DNA from: Pseudomonas sp. BGr12
GTDB lineage: Bacteria > Pseudomonadota > Gammaproteobacteria > Pseudomonadales > Pseudomonadaceae
DNA: 64,000 bases
Assembly: GCF_030272895.1 (NCBI RefSeq)
Contig: NZ_JALRNF010000007.1
Location: 62,001-126,000 of the forward strand
Reading direction: 5' to 3'
Within the stretch, counting starts at the first letter, position 1, and each line of letters opens with the position of its first letter. This document shows positions 19,214-27,863 of this stretch, one piece after another. The notes under the pieces are model-generated. The model worked only from the letters and a program-made list of their open reading frames with translations, ran no database searches and had not been told where the DNA came from. A program made the translations under genes and the position numbers.

Positions 19214-19939
19214 ATGAACAGTGAAGAACAAACCCTGATCGATGGCCTGTTCGGCCGACTCAAGCAAGCCGATGACCCGGCCGTCCCCCGTGATGCCCAG
19301 GCCCAGGCGCGCATCGCCGAGCACCTGCAGCAACAGCCGTCGGCACCCTATTACATGGCCCAGGCGATCCTGGTCCAGGAGGCCGCACTCAAGCGCCTGG
19401 ATGAGCAGAACAAGCAACTGCAAGAGCAGCTGAAACAAGCCAGGGCCCAGGCACCGGCCAGCGCGCCGGGCACGGGCGGTGGCTTTCTTTCGAGTATCTT
19501 CGGCGGCGCCAGCCGTGACCCGCAACCGGTGCAAAATCCACCGGCATCGACAGGCGGAGGCTGGCGCGAGCCTGCCCGTTCGTTCAATCAACCGGGTGCA
19601 GCCCCGGCGCAAGGCTTCAACGCCGCACCGGCGCCGGCGGCGCGCGGTGGCGCCAGCGGTTTTCTCGGCGGCGCCTTGCAGACGGCCGCAGGCGTGGCCG
19701 GTGGGGTGATGCTCGCCCAGGGCATCAGCAGCCTGTTCAACCATCACTCGCAACCTGAAGAAGTGGCTGAGGTGATCAAGGAAGAGCCGGCACCGGCCAG
19801 CGACAGCAGCGGTGGCTGGGGTGGCAACGACGAGCAGCGCCTGACCGCCGACAACGGCTACGACCAGGGCGGTTTCATGGACGCCGACTACGGCAGCGAC
19901 GACGGCGGCTTCTTCGACGGCGACGACACCTTCGTCTGA
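19214..19939 (+). CDS. DUF2076 domain protein
   Basis: A 241-residue protein. The N-terminal helical part (about 1-75, SEEQTLIDGLFGRLKQADDPAVPRDAQAQARIAEHLQQQ and YYMAQAILVQEAALKRLDEQNKQLQEQLKQA) matches DUF2076 and predicts a coiled coil. The middle is Gly/Ala/Pro-rich low complexity with a hydrophobic GGALQTAAGVAGGVMLAQGISSLF segment. The C-terminus is strongly acidic and glycine-rich (DADYGSDDGGFFDGDD). The ATG at 19214 is preferred over an in-frame GTG at 19199. The function is unknown. Confidence 0.8.
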   Translation: MNSEEQTLIDGLFGRLKQADDPAVPRDAQAQARIAEHLQQQPSAPYYMAQAILVQEAALKRLDEQNKQLQEQLKQARAQAPASAPGTGGGFLSSIFGGASRDPQPVQNPPASTGGGWREPARSFNQPGAAPAQGFNAAPAPAARGGASGFLGGALQTAAGVAGGVMLAQGISSLFNHHSQPEEVAEVIKEEPAPASDSSGGWGGNDEQRLTADNGYDQGGFMDADYGSDDGGFFDGDDTFV

Positions 19940-20040
19940 GCGCGCATACCCGCACCGCCTCCAGGCTGGCATACTGGGCGCCGAAACGGCCCCGGTGTGC
20001 GGCGGCCGGCAACAGCGCCCCGGCGCCAAGAGGACGAGCG

Positions 20041-20520
20041 GTGAAGAAGATCGCGGTATTCGCCGATGTGCAGAACCTCTACTACACCGTGCGCCAGGCC
20101 TACGGCTGTCACTTCAACTATGCGGCGCTGTGGGCCGATATCAGCCAGCGCGGGCAGATCGTCGAAGCGGTGGCCTACGCCATCGACCGTGGCGACAGCA
20201 AGCAACAGCAGTTCCAGCAGATCCTGCGCAACCTCGGTTTCACGGTCAAACTCAAGCCCTATATCCAGCGCAGCGACGGCTCGGCCAAGGGCGACTGGGA
20301 CGTGGGCATCACCCTGGATGTGATCGATGCCGCCGCCCGGGTCGACGAGGTGGTGCTGGCCTCCGGCGACGGTGACTTCGACCTGCTGTTGGAACGGGTC
20401 ATCAGCCGCCATGGCATCGAAGCGGTGGCCTACGGGGTGCCGGGCCTGACCGCCAATTCACTGATTCGCGCCGCCAGCCGCTACGTGCCCATCGAGGGCG
20501 GCTTGCTGCTCAAGCACTAG
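20041..20520 (+). CDS. NYN (LabA/DUF88) domain protein
   Basis: A 159-residue PIN-like NYN-domain protein, a fold often linked to RNA cleavage. The acidic metal-site residues are visible in FADVQNLYY (Asp9), SAKGDWDVGITLDVID and ASGDGDFDLLLE. The start is GTG at 20041 with an AGGACG ribosome binding site. A DEDD exonuclease gene follows after 19 bp on the same strand, so the two nucleases may be coexpressed. RNase activity is inferred from the fold. Confidence 0.87.
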   Translation: MKKIAVFADVQNLYYTVRQAYGCHFNYAALWADISQRGQIVEAVAYAIDRGDSKQQQFQQILRNLGFTVKLKPYIQRSDGSAKGDWDVGITLDVIDAAARVDEVVLASGDGDFDLLLERVISRHGIEAVAYGVPGLTANSLIRAASRYVPIEGGLLLKH

Positions 20521-20539
20521 GTTTTATCGAGGTTATGTT

Positions 20540-21142
20540 GTGGAACGTATAGCGGTCATCGACTTTGAAACCACCGGCATCTCGCCGGGCACCGGCTGCC
20601 GGGCCACCGAAGTGGCGGTGGTCATGCTCGAACGCGGACGCATTGTCGATCGCTACCAGAGCCTGATGAACGCCGGGCTGCCGGTGCCGGCCTTCGTCGC
20701 CGGCCTGACCGGCATCACCACGGCCATGCTGCGCAGCGCGCCGCCGATTGCCCAGGTGATGAACGAGGTGGCCGACTTTGTCGGCGATACCCCGTTGCTG
20801 GCGCACAACGCCTCGTTCGACCAGAAGTTCTGGGACTTCGAGCTGGCGCAAATCGGCCGCAGCCGCAGCCAGCGTTTCGCCTGCTCGATGCTGCTGGCCC
20901 GGCGCCTGTTGCCGGCTGCGCCCAACCACAAGCTGGGCACCCTGACCCGCTGGGCCGGCCTGCCGGACACCGGCACCGCGCACCGGGCCATGGCCGATGC
21001 GGAAATGGCCGCCAACCTGGCCCAGCACCTGGCCGGGCGCTTGCGCGAGCAGGGCGTCAACGGGGTGTCCCACCAACTGTTCTGCAGCCTGCAGAAAGTC
21101 CCCGCGGCGAAGATCGGCGAAGCGCTCAAGGCCTACCGCTAG
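20540..21142 (+). CDS. DEDDh 3'-5' exonuclease (DnaQ-like)
   Basis: A stand-alone 200-residue exonuclease of the DnaQ/PolC-epsilon type. ExoI is VIDFETTGI (Asp8, Glu10). ExoII is in LLAHNASFDQKFWD. ExoIII is TAHRAMADAEMAA, with His and Asp in DEDDh spacing. The start is GTG at 20540. The gene ends in CTAG, shared with the stop of the convergent Lrp-family gene. The substrate is not defined. It is too short to be anything but a free exonuclease. Confidence 0.88.
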   Translation: MERIAVIDFETTGISPGTGCRATEVAVVMLERGRIVDRYQSLMNAGLPVPAFVAGLTGITTAMLRSAPPIAQVMNEVADFVGDTPLLAHNASFDQKFWDFELAQIGRSRSQRFACSMLLARRLLPAAPNHKLGTLTRWAGLPDTGTAHRAMADAEMAANLAQHLAGRLREQGVNGVSHQLFCSLQKVPAAKIGEALKAYR

Positions 21143-21597
21143 GCCTTCTTGCCGTTGTGCTCCAGGTGGCCCAGCGGCAGACGCCGCTCCACGGCGCTGG
21201 AGAGAATGATCGAGGTCTTGCTGAAACCGAACTGGGCGACCCGGTTGATCAGCTCTTCCAGTTCCGGCATCGAACCCACCGCTGCCTGCATGATCACGCA
21301 GGGGTCGCCGGTGACCCGATGGCATTCGGTCAGTTGCGGGATCTGGGTGAGTTCTTCATAGGTTTGCTGGTTGCCGTGGCTGGCCAGGCGCAACTCGATC
21401 ACGCACTGGATCGGCAGGCCGATCTTGTCCAGGTCGACCTTGGCCTGGTAGCCGGTGATGACCCCACTGGCTTCAAGCTTGGCGACCCGTTCGGCAACGG
21501 CAGGGGCCGACAGGTTGACCTTGCGCGCGAGTTCAGCGAAGGAAGCGCGGCCGTTTTCCAGCAGGGCGCTGAGGAGCATGCGATCGTACTTGTCCAT
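21139..21597 (-). CDS. Lrp/AsnC family transcriptional regulator
   Basis: A 152-residue regulator with an N-terminal winged helix (DRMLLSALLENGRASFAELARKVNLSAPAVAERVAKLEASGVITGYQ) and a RAM domain (IQCVIELRLASHGNQQTYEELTQIPQLTECHRVTGDPCVIMQAAV). It is divergent from the EamA exporter gene at 21751. That is a common layout for Lrp-type control of amino-acid exporters, so the exporter is the likely target. Confidence 0.92.
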   Translation of the reverse strand: MDKYDRMLLSALLENGRASFAELARKVNLSAPAVAERVAKLEASGVITGYQAKVDLDKIGLPIQCVIELRLASHGNQQTYEELTQIPQLTECHRVTGDPCVIMQAAVGSMPELEELINRVAQFGFSKTSIILSSAVERRLPLGHLEHNGKKA

Positions 21598-21750
21598 GGG
21601 CTACCGGTGGTGGGTTTGCAATCAAAGGTTCGGGATGTGAAAAACCGTGCTTTCAAAAGTATACGGTTCATTTAAACAGGTTTTGTAACTTATGTTTACG
21701 CGCCTGCCTTTCTAAACTAATCCCCCCGACAATCAGAATTCGAGCCTGCC

Positions 21751-22737
21751 ATGCCTGCCTCTCGTCGCTTTCCTTTGGTATTGATCGGCGCCTTCCTGGC
21801 GTTGTACCTGGTCTGGGGCTCGACCTACCTGGTCATTCGCATTGGTGTCGAATCCTGGCCGCCGTTGTTGATGGCCGGGGTGCGCTTTGTCATCGCCGGT
21901 ACCCTGTTGTACGGCTTCCTGCGCTGGCGCGGCGTGCCGGCGCCGACCTGGCGGCAATGGCGTGCCGCCGGCATCATCGGCATCTTGCTGCTCAGTTGTG
22001 GCAACGGTGGCGTGACCCTGGCCGAACATGCCGGCGTGGCCTCTGGCGTTGCCGCCCTGGCGGTGGCGACGGTGCCGCTGTTCACCCTGTTGTTCGGGCT
22101 GTTCTGGGGCCAGCGCAACACCCGCCTGGAATGGGCCGGGATCTTCCTCGGGCTGATCGGCATTGCCCTGCTCAACCTGGGTTCCAACCTGCAGGCCAGC
22201 CCCATGGGCGCGGCATTGATTCTGTTCGCTGCGGCCTCCTGGGCCTTCGGCTCGGTCTGGAGCAAGAGCCTGCCGCTGCCCCAGGGGCCGATGGCCAGTG
22301 CCGCGGAAATGCTCGTCGGTGGCGTCGCCCTGTTGCTGGGCAGCGCCCTGAGTGGCGAACGCATGACCCAGATGCCCACGGCGGCCGGCTGGGGCGCGTT
22401 GGCCTACCTGGTGTTCTTCGGTTCGATCCTGGCGTTCAGCGCCTATATGTACCTGCTCAAGCATGTGCGCCCGGCGGCGGCCACCAGCTATGCCTACGTC
22501 AACCCGGCGGTCGCGGTGTTGCTGGGCATCCTGTTTGCCGGCGAGCAGATCGGTTTCGAGGAGTGCGTGGCCATGGCGGTCATCATCGGCGCGGTGGTGC
22601 TGATCGGCCTGCCGCAGTGGCGCAAGCCGACCAGCGAACCTGGCAAAAATGAAGAGCCGCAGGTGCGCGAAGCACGCAAGGCGCACAAGCAGGCGGTGAA
22701 GGAGGTTTGTCAGGAAGGCGCAGGCGGAACAAGGTAA
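21751..22737 (+). CDS. yedA: EamA family drug/metabolite exporter, YedA-like
   Basis: A 328-residue inner-membrane transporter with two EamA repeats of about five helices each. The N-terminus (LVLIGAFLALYLVWGSTYLVIRIGVESWPPLLMAGVRF) is the YedA/RhaT-type signature, and the second repeat ends SYAYVNPAVAVLLGILFAGEQIGFEECVAMAVIIGAVVLIGL. The C-terminal tail is charged and cytoplasmic. The gene is divergent from an Lrp/AsnC gene, which suggests amino-acid-responsive expression. The substrate is unknown. Confidence 0.88.
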   Translation: MPASRRFPLVLIGAFLALYLVWGSTYLVIRIGVESWPPLLMAGVRFVIAGTLLYGFLRWRGVPAPTWRQWRAAGIIGILLLSCGNGGVTLAEHAGVASGVAALAVATVPLFTLLFGLFWGQRNTRLEWAGIFLGLIGIALLNLGSNLQASPMGAALILFAAASWAFGSVWSKSLPLPQGPMASAAEMLVGGVALLLGSALSGERMTQMPTAAGWGALAYLVFFGSILAFSAYMYLLKHVRPAAATSYAYVNPAVAVLLGILFAGEQIGFEECVAMAVIIGAVVLIGLPQWRKPTSEPGKNEEPQVREARKAHKQAVKEVCQEGAGGTR

Positions 22738-22774
22738 ACTGCCGCCATTGCTGAAATCCCCTGACGGTATTGCC

Positions 22775-24106
22775 ATGACATTCGCCAAACTCGGCCTGAT
22801 TGAACCCTTGCTGCGCGCGCTCGAGCGCCTGGACTACAACACTCCGACGCCGGTCCAGGCCCAGGCGATTCCTGCCGTGCTGGCCGGCCGTGACCTGATG
22901 GCCGCGGCCCAGACCGGTACCGGCAAGACTGCAGGTTTCGCCTTGCCGCTGCTGCAGCGCCTGACCCTGGAAGGCGCCCAGGTCGCCAGCAACTCGGTCC
23001 GCGCCCTGGTGCTGGTGCCGACCCGCGAACTGGCCGAGCAGGTGCACAACAACATTCGTGAATACGCCGAGCACCTGCCGTTGCGCACCTATGCGGTGTA
23101 CGGCGGGGTCAGCATCAACCCGCAGATGATGAAGCTGCGCAAGGGCATCGACCTGCTGGTGGCCACGCCCGGGCGCCTGCTCGACCTGTTCCGCCAGAAC
23201 GCGGTGAAGTTCAACCAGTTGCAGGCCCTGGTGCTCGACGAAGCCGACCGCATGCTCGACCTGGGTTTTGCCGAGGAACTGCGTTCGGTCTATGCCGCCT
23301 TGCCGGCACGCCGGCAGACCTTGCTGTTCTCGGCCACCTTCTCCGACGAGATCCGCATGCTGGCCGGGCAGACCCTCAACGACCCGCTGAGCATCGAAGT
23401 CAGCCCGCGCAACGTCACCGCCAGCACGGTCAAGCAGTGGATCGTGCCGGTGGACAAGAAGCGCAAGCCGGAGCTGTTCAGCCACCTGCTGCGCAAGCAA
23501 CGCTGGAAGCAGGTGCTGGTGTTCGCCAAGACCCGCAACGGCGTCGATCAACTGGTCGAGCGCCTGCGTGGCCAGGGTGTGAACGCCGACGGCATTCATG
23601 GCGACAAGCCCCAGGCTACCCGCCAGCGCGCCCTGGACAGTTTCAAGGCCCGCGAGATCCAGATCCTGGTAGCCACCGACGTGGCGGCGCGTGGCCTGGA
23701 CATCGACGACCTGCCGCTGGTGGTCAACTTCGACCTGCCGATCGTGGCCGAGGACTATATCCACCGCATCGGCCGTACCGGTCGTGCCGGTAACAGCGGC
23801 GAGGCGATCTCGCTGGTGTGTGCCGATGAAGTGCAATTGCTGTCGGCCATCGAAACCCTGACCCGCAAAACCCTGCCGCGGCATGAGGAACCGGATTTCA
23901 TCCCCGACCACCGGGTGCCGATGACCGATGCCAATGGCCAGGTGCTGAAGAAGCCGAAGAAACCCAAGAAGCCCAAAGAGAGCAGCAGCAAGCGCAGCCT
24001 CGGGCGCTGGATGGACAGTGCCGAGACCTCGGCGCCGGCACCGGCGGCCAAGCCGGTGCGCAAGGTGCCGACCTTCAATACCGGGCCGCGCAAGCGCAAG
24101 CCTTGA
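22775..24106 (+). CDS. rhlE: DEAD-box RNA helicase RhlE
   Basis: A 443-residue DEAD-box helicase for RNA remodelling and ribosome or mRNA turnover. It shows the Q motif (PTPVQAQAIP), Walker A AQTGTGKT, PTRELAEQ, the DEAD box VLDEADRMLD, SAT, and the C-terminal motifs VATDVAARGLDI and HRIGRTGRAG. A basic, Pro/Lys-rich tail (KKPKKPKKPKESSSKR) probably binds RNA. The ATG at 22775 (MTFAKLGL) is the conserved start. An inverted repeat at 24131-24205 follows the stop. Confidence 0.95.
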   Translation: MTFAKLGLIEPLLRALERLDYNTPTPVQAQAIPAVLAGRDLMAAAQTGTGKTAGFALPLLQRLTLEGAQVASNSVRALVLVPTRELAEQVHNNIREYAEHLPLRTYAVYGGVSINPQMMKLRKGIDLLVATPGRLLDLFRQNAVKFNQLQALVLDEADRMLDLGFAEELRSVYAALPARRQTLLFSATFSDEIRMLAGQTLNDPLSIEVSPRNVTASTVKQWIVPVDKKRKPELFSHLLRKQRWKQVLVFAKTRNGVDQLVERLRGQGVNADGIHGDKPQATRQRALDSFKAREIQILVATDVAARGLDIDDLPLVVNFDLPIVAEDYIHRIGRTGRAGNSGEAISLVCADEVQLLSAIETLTRKTLPRHEEPDFIPDHRVPMTDANGQVLKKPKKPKKPKESSSKRSLGRWMDSAETSAPAPAAKPVRKVPTFNTGPRKRKP

Positions 24107-24130
24107 TTCAGTCGGGGCCGCTGTGCGGCC

Positions 24131-24205
24131 CATCGCAGGCTTCGCCAGCTCCCACAGGGATCAGTGATGATTCAATGGTTGTGGGAGCTGGCGAAGCCTG
24201 CGATG
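24131..24205. repeat. Inverted repeat of a second REP-like family
   Basis: Arms at 24131-24155 and 24181-24205 are perfect 25-bp inverted copies (CATCGCAGGCTTCGCCAGCT onward) around a 25-bp spacer. The core differs from the REP family elsewhere in the window. It lies between the convergent rhlE and flavoprotein genes. Confidence 0.92.
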
Positions 24206-24220
24206 AATACACCGCATTCC

Positions 24221-25456
24221 TTACGGCTTGAGCCACTCCAGCACCCCGAACCCCGCCTTGCGGCCACTGGCAAAACAGGCAGTCAGCAGGTAGCCGCCGG
24301 TTGGCGCTTCCCAGTCGAGCATCTCCCCAGCGCAGAACACCCCCGGCATGGCCTTGAGCATCAGGTGCTGGTCCAGCGCCTCGAAGACCACGCCACCGGC
24401 ACTGCTGATCGCTTCATCCAGCGGGCGAGGGCGCAGCAGTTCGATCGGCAGCGCCTTGATCGCCCGGGCCAGCAAGGCAGGATCAGCGAAGGTCGGTGCA
24501 TCGGTCAACTCGCGCAGCAGGGCCGCCTTGACCCCATCCAGGCCCAGTTGGCTGTGCAGGTGCTTGGCCATCGAGCGCGAGCCGCGTGGCCTGGCCAGGG
24601 CTTTTTCGATGTTATCCACAGCCCGGTTGGGCAGCAGGTCGAGCAGCACGGTGGCGCTGCCGGTGCGGTTGATGGTTTCACGGATCTGCGCCGACCAGGC
24701 ATACACCAGGCTGCCCTCCAGGCCCTGGGCGGTGACGATGCATTCACCCAGGCGCGGCGCCTGGCCGGCAAGGCTCAAGGCGATGTTCTTCAGCGGGGCG
24801 CCGGCAAACTTGTCCTTGAGCAGGTCGCTCCAGGCCTGCACCTCGAAACCGCTGTTGGCCGCCTGCAAGGGCGCGACCTGCACGTTTTTATCCACAAGCC
24901 AGGGCAGCCACGCCGCATCGGAACCCAGGCGCGCCCAGCTGCCGCCACCCAGGGCCAGTACCGTGGCTGCCGGGTTGAATGCCAGTTCGCCCTGTGGATA
25001 ACCGATCCGCAGGCTGCCATCGGCATTCCAGCCAAGCCAGCGGTGACGGGTGTGGATAACTACCCCGGCATCGCGCAGGCGCTTGAGCCAGGCGCGCAGC
25101 AGCGGCGCGGCTTTCATGTCGCGCGGGAAGACCCGACCGGAACTGCCGACAAAGGTTTCGATGCCCAGGTCGTGAATCCACTGGCGCAAGGCATCGGCGT
25201 CGAACCCTTCAAGCAGGCCGGCGATTTCACCCGCGCGCTCGGCATAGCGTGAAATGAAGGCAGGGTAGGGCTCGGAGTGGGTGATGTTCATGCCGCCGAC
25301 CCCGGCCAGGAGGAATTTGCGTCCCACCGACGGCATCGCGTCGTACAGGTCCACGGCAAGCCCGGCCTGGCTCAGCACTTCGGCGGCCATCAACCCGGCC
25401 GGCCCGCCTCCGATAATGGCAACGTGTGGGCGGTCGGCGGAGCGGGTGTCGGTCAT
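24221..25456 (-). CDS. TIGR03862 family flavoprotein (HI0933/BaiN-like)
   Basis: A 411-residue NAD(P)/FAD-dependent oxidoreductase-like flavoprotein. The N-terminal dinucleotide fold is VAIIGGGPAGLMAAEVLSQAG, followed by the HI0933-type SVGRKFLLAGVGGMNITHSEP. The C-terminus has GVFCAGEMLDWEAPTGGYLLTACFASGRKAG. The ATG at 25456 (MTDTRSADRP) precedes the fold. Four perfect DnaA boxes fall inside this gene and a fifth lies 128 bp upstream of its start. The physiological reaction is unknown. Confidence 0.88.
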   Translation of the reverse strand: MTDTRSADRPHVAIIGGGPAGLMAAEVLSQAGLAVDLYDAMPSVGRKFLLAGVGGMNITHSEPYPAFISRYAERAGEIAGLLEGFDADALRQWIHDLGIETFVGSSGRVFPRDMKAAPLLRAWLKRLRDAGVVIHTRHRWLGWNADGSLRIGYPQGELAFNPAATVLALGGGSWARLGSDAAWLPWLVDKNVQVAPLQAANSGFEVQAWSDLLKDKFAGAPLKNIALSLAGQAPRLGECIVTAQGLEGSLVYAWSAQIRETINRTGSATVLLDLLPNRAVDNIEKALARPRGSRSMAKHLHSQLGLDGVKAALLRELTDAPTFADPALLARAIKALPIELLRPRPLDEAISSAGGVVFEALDQHLMLKAMPGVFCAGEMLDWEAPTGGYLLTACFASGRKAGFGVLEWLKP

Positions 25457-26926
25457 GGTCGGCTGCAAGCTGGAAAAAAGAGCCGGCATTCTACCCCAGC
25501 GAGAGGCCCGGAAACACTGAACAAAAAATGAGCAGTCCTCTCAACGCCAGGTAAACAAAGGCCTGGAGTGGCTTTCGCGCAGGTTATCCACAGGCGGCTC
25601 CACAGTCATTGTGAGTAACCCAGTACCCGGCTGGCGCTGTGATGGAGGATGCCATGGCGACGGGCCAGGGCCTGGCGGTCCTTGCTGTAGCCGCCACCGA
25701 TCACCCCGACCACCGGGATGTCCCGGCCCAGGCACTGGCGCAGCACGTGCTCGTCACGGGCGGCGAGCCCTTCGTCGGTCAATTGCAGGTAGCCCAGGGC
25801 GTCGTCCTTGTGCACATCGACGCCGGCGTCATAGAGCACCAGGTCGGGTCGGTACAAGGGCAGCAGGTAGTTCAGGGTGTCTTCGACCACCTTCAGGTAG
25901 GCCTGGTCGCCCATGCCGCGCGGCAGGGGAATGTCCCAGTCGCTCTGGGCCTTGCGCGCCGGAAAGTTTTGTTCGCAGTGCAACGACACGGTGATCGCGT
26001 CCGGGGTGTCGTGGAGGATGCGTGCGGTGCCGTCGCCCTGGTGGACGTCGCAATCGAAGATCAGCACCTTGTGCACCCGGCCGGCCTCCAGCAGGTAATG
26101 GCTGATCACCGCCAGGTCATTGAAGATGCAGAAGCCGGCCGGATGATCGTAGTGGGCATGATGGGTGCCGCCGGCCAGGTGGCAGGCGATGCCATGTTGC
26201 AGCGCTTGCTCGGCGGCCAGCAACGAGCCGCCAACCGCGCGCACGGTGCGTCGCGCCAGGGCTTCGCTCCAGGGCAGGCCGAGGCGTCGCTGGTCTTCGC
26301 GCGACAGTTCACCGTTCATGTACCGCTCGATGTAATCGCGGTCATGGGCCAGGGCGAGGATATCGTTGGGGCAGATTTCCGGGCGCAGCAGGGCCTGGTC
26401 GGTGGTCAGGCCGCTGTCGACCAGGTGGTCGCGCAACAGGCGGAACTTGTCCATCGGAAAGCGGTGCTCGGCAGGAAACGCCGGGCTGTAGTCATCGTGA
26501 TAGATCAGCGGCAGGGGCATGGCAGGTTCTTGGCCGGGACAGAAGACGATCTTGCCAGTTGCCGCGGCCCTTGCGCTACCTTGTAAACAGATCGACGACC
26601 TCAACCACGGGCGAACTGACGATGCTGGCTTCCTGGACATTCTGGGCCGTGCTTTCTGCGGTGTTTGCCGCGCTGACTGCGATCTTCGCCAAGGTCGGCA
26701 TCAGTGGTATCAATTCCGACTTCGCCACCTTGTTGCGCACCGTGGTGGTGCTGGTCAGCCTGGCATTGATTCTGTATGCCACCGGCCAGTACCAGTCGCT
26801 GCGCGAGATCCCGGCGCGCAGCTACCTGTTCCTGGTGCTCTCCGGGCTGGCCACCGGTGCTTCCTGGATCTGTTACTTCCGCGCACTGCAACTGGGGCAG
26901 GCCTCCCAGGTCGCCCCTGTGGATAA
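24612..26926. other. Cluster of six perfect DnaA boxes (TTATCCACA)
   Basis: Exact 9-mers lie at 24612-24620, 24888-24896 and 25584-25592 on the plus strand, and at 24993-25001, 25051-25059 and 26918-26926 on the minus strand. Four lie inside the flavoprotein gene, one in the 25457-25605 gap and one in the small EamA gene. Chance predicts about half a copy per 64 kb. This is not an origin: there is no dnaA or AT-rich unwinding region. Confidence 0.6.
25606..26520 (-). CDS. Histone-deacetylase-fold hydrolase
   Basis: A 304-residue member of the arginase/deacetylase superfamily, the class II HDAC-like group that includes acetoin-utilisation and acetylpolyamine deacetylases. The zinc and charge-relay residues are present: GGTHHAHYDHPAGFCIFNDLAV, FDCDVHQGDGTA, YDAGVDVHKDD and GGGYSKD. 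The ATG at 26520 (MPLPLIYHDDYSPAF) is the family start. The substrate could be an acetylated polyamine, lysine or small molecule. It diverges from the small EamA gene. Confidence 0.87.
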   Translation of the reverse strand: MPLPLIYHDDYSPAFPAEHRFPMDKFRLLRDHLVDSGLTTDQALLRPEICPNDILALAHDRDYIERYMNGELSREDQRRLGLPWSEALARRTVRAVGGSLLAAEQALQHGIACHLAGGTHHAHYDHPAGFCIFNDLAVISHYLLEAGRVHKVLIFDCDVHQGDGTARILHDTPDAITVSLHCEQNFPARKAQSDWDIPLPRGMGDQAYLKVVEDTLNYLLPLYRPDLVLYDAGVDVHKDDALGYLQLTDEGLAARDEHVLRQCLGRDIPVVGVIGGGYSKDRQALARRHGILHHSASRVLGYSQ

Positions 26927-27047
26927 ACTCAGCGTGGTGCTGGTCGCCGTGCTCGGGGTGACCCTGCTCGGCGAGAAGCTCGACCTGCGCCAGTGGGCGG
27001 GCATCAGCCTGGTCACTCTGGGCGTAGTGCTGCTGGCATGGCGCTGA
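26622..27047 (+). CDS. Single-domain EamA transporter subunit
   Basis: A 141-residue membrane protein with one EamA repeat of about five helices (WTFWAVLSAVFAALTAIFAKVGI, TLLRTVVVLVSLALILYATG, SYLFLVLSGLATGASWICYFRALQLG, VDKLSVVLVAVLGVTLLGEKL, WAGISLVTLGVVLLAWR). Proteins of this size probably dimerise to make a ten-helix transporter. The last 35 bp overlap the end of the convergent PAP2 gene. Confidence 0.85.
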   Translation: MLASWTFWAVLSAVFAALTAIFAKVGISGINSDFATLLRTVVVLVSLALILYATGQYQSLREIPARSYLFLVLSGLATGASWICYFRALQLGQASQVAPVDKLSVVLVAVLGVTLLGEKLDLRQWAGISLVTLGVVLLAWR

Positions 27048-27861
27048 CGGCGGGTGCCTGCGATGCGCGTGTAACGCGCCTGACGGGTGCTTGTAAGGCC
27101 TGTCGCCCGTAGAAGCACAGCGCGGTCAGCCAGGTGGTCAGCCAGACGAAAATACCGGCCCAGAAGGTGTGCGACATGTAGTGCCAGCCCTGCAGTACGC
27201 GGGTGGTGCCGTAGACGAAGCCCAGCAGCAGGATTGCGATCAGCAGGGGACGCGCGTATTGCCAGCGATGACGACGGGCGACGAAGTACAGGGCCAGCAG
27301 GGTAAAACCACTGGAAGCGTGGCCGCCTGGCCAGCAGCGACCGTCCCCGGCCTTTTCGAACCAGGAGAAGTGCTCGAACCACTCGCTGCGCAGTTGCGGG
27401 CCGCCGTACAGGGTGGTTTCCACCGGGCAGTACACGCTGGTGTGGCTCTTGAGGTAGTGAATCACCGTGGTGCACAGGGCGAAGGCCACGACCACGAAAA
27501 GAAAATCACGCCGATGCCGGGTGCTGAAGCGCAGCAGCGGGGCAATCCGCGATTTCTCCAGCAGGGGGCTGTGGGCGAGCCGCGGATACCCGGCCAGGCG
27601 TGGCCAGATGAACGACAGCAGCGAGCCGATGATGGCCGCCTCACCGGTCCAGTTCGGCAGGAGCCGCGGCCATTTGTGGGTGACCTTCTCGAACCACTGG
27701 TCGTGCAGCAGCGGGAACTGGCCGCTGGCCGGATCGAGCAGCAGGTTGCTGATCCAGCGGTCCAGGTGCGTCAGGTCGAACATCAGGAACACGACAGCCG
27801 CGAGCAACAGCGGGATACCCAGGTTGACCAGGTAGAAGGCCTTGCGTGAAGTGCCGTGCAT
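27013..27861 (-). CDS. PAP2 family membrane phosphatase
   Basis: A 282-residue integral membrane phosphatase of the PAP2 superfamily. Several helices are visible (AFYLVNLGIPLLLAAVVFLMF, FLFVVVAFALCTTVIHYLK, LLIAILLLGFVYGT, TFWAGIFVWLTTWLTALCF). The catalytic motifs are KSHTSVYCP in motif 1, with Cys where Arg is usual, PGGHASSGF in motif 2 and TRVLQGWHYMSHTFWAG in motif 3. A lipid phosphate substrate such as lipid A or PG-phosphate is likely but not proven. The start at 27861 follows the TGA of the histidine phosphatase by 2 bp, with AAGGACG upstream, so translation is coupled. Confidence 0.85.
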   Translation of the reverse strand: MHGTSRKAFYLVNLGIPLLLAAVVFLMFDLTHLDRWISNLLLDPASGQFPLLHDQWFEKVTHKWPRLLPNWTGEAAIIGSLLSFIWPRLAGYPRLAHSPLLEKSRIAPLLRFSTRHRRDFLFVVVAFALCTTVIHYLKSHTSVYCPVETTLYGGPQLRSEWFEHFSWFEKAGDGRCWPGGHASSGFTLLALYFVARRHRWQYARPLLIAILLLGFVYGTTRVLQGWHYMSHTFWAGIFVWLTTWLTALCFYGRQALQAPVRRVTRASQAPAVSAMPAALRPE

Positions 27862-27863
27862 AC

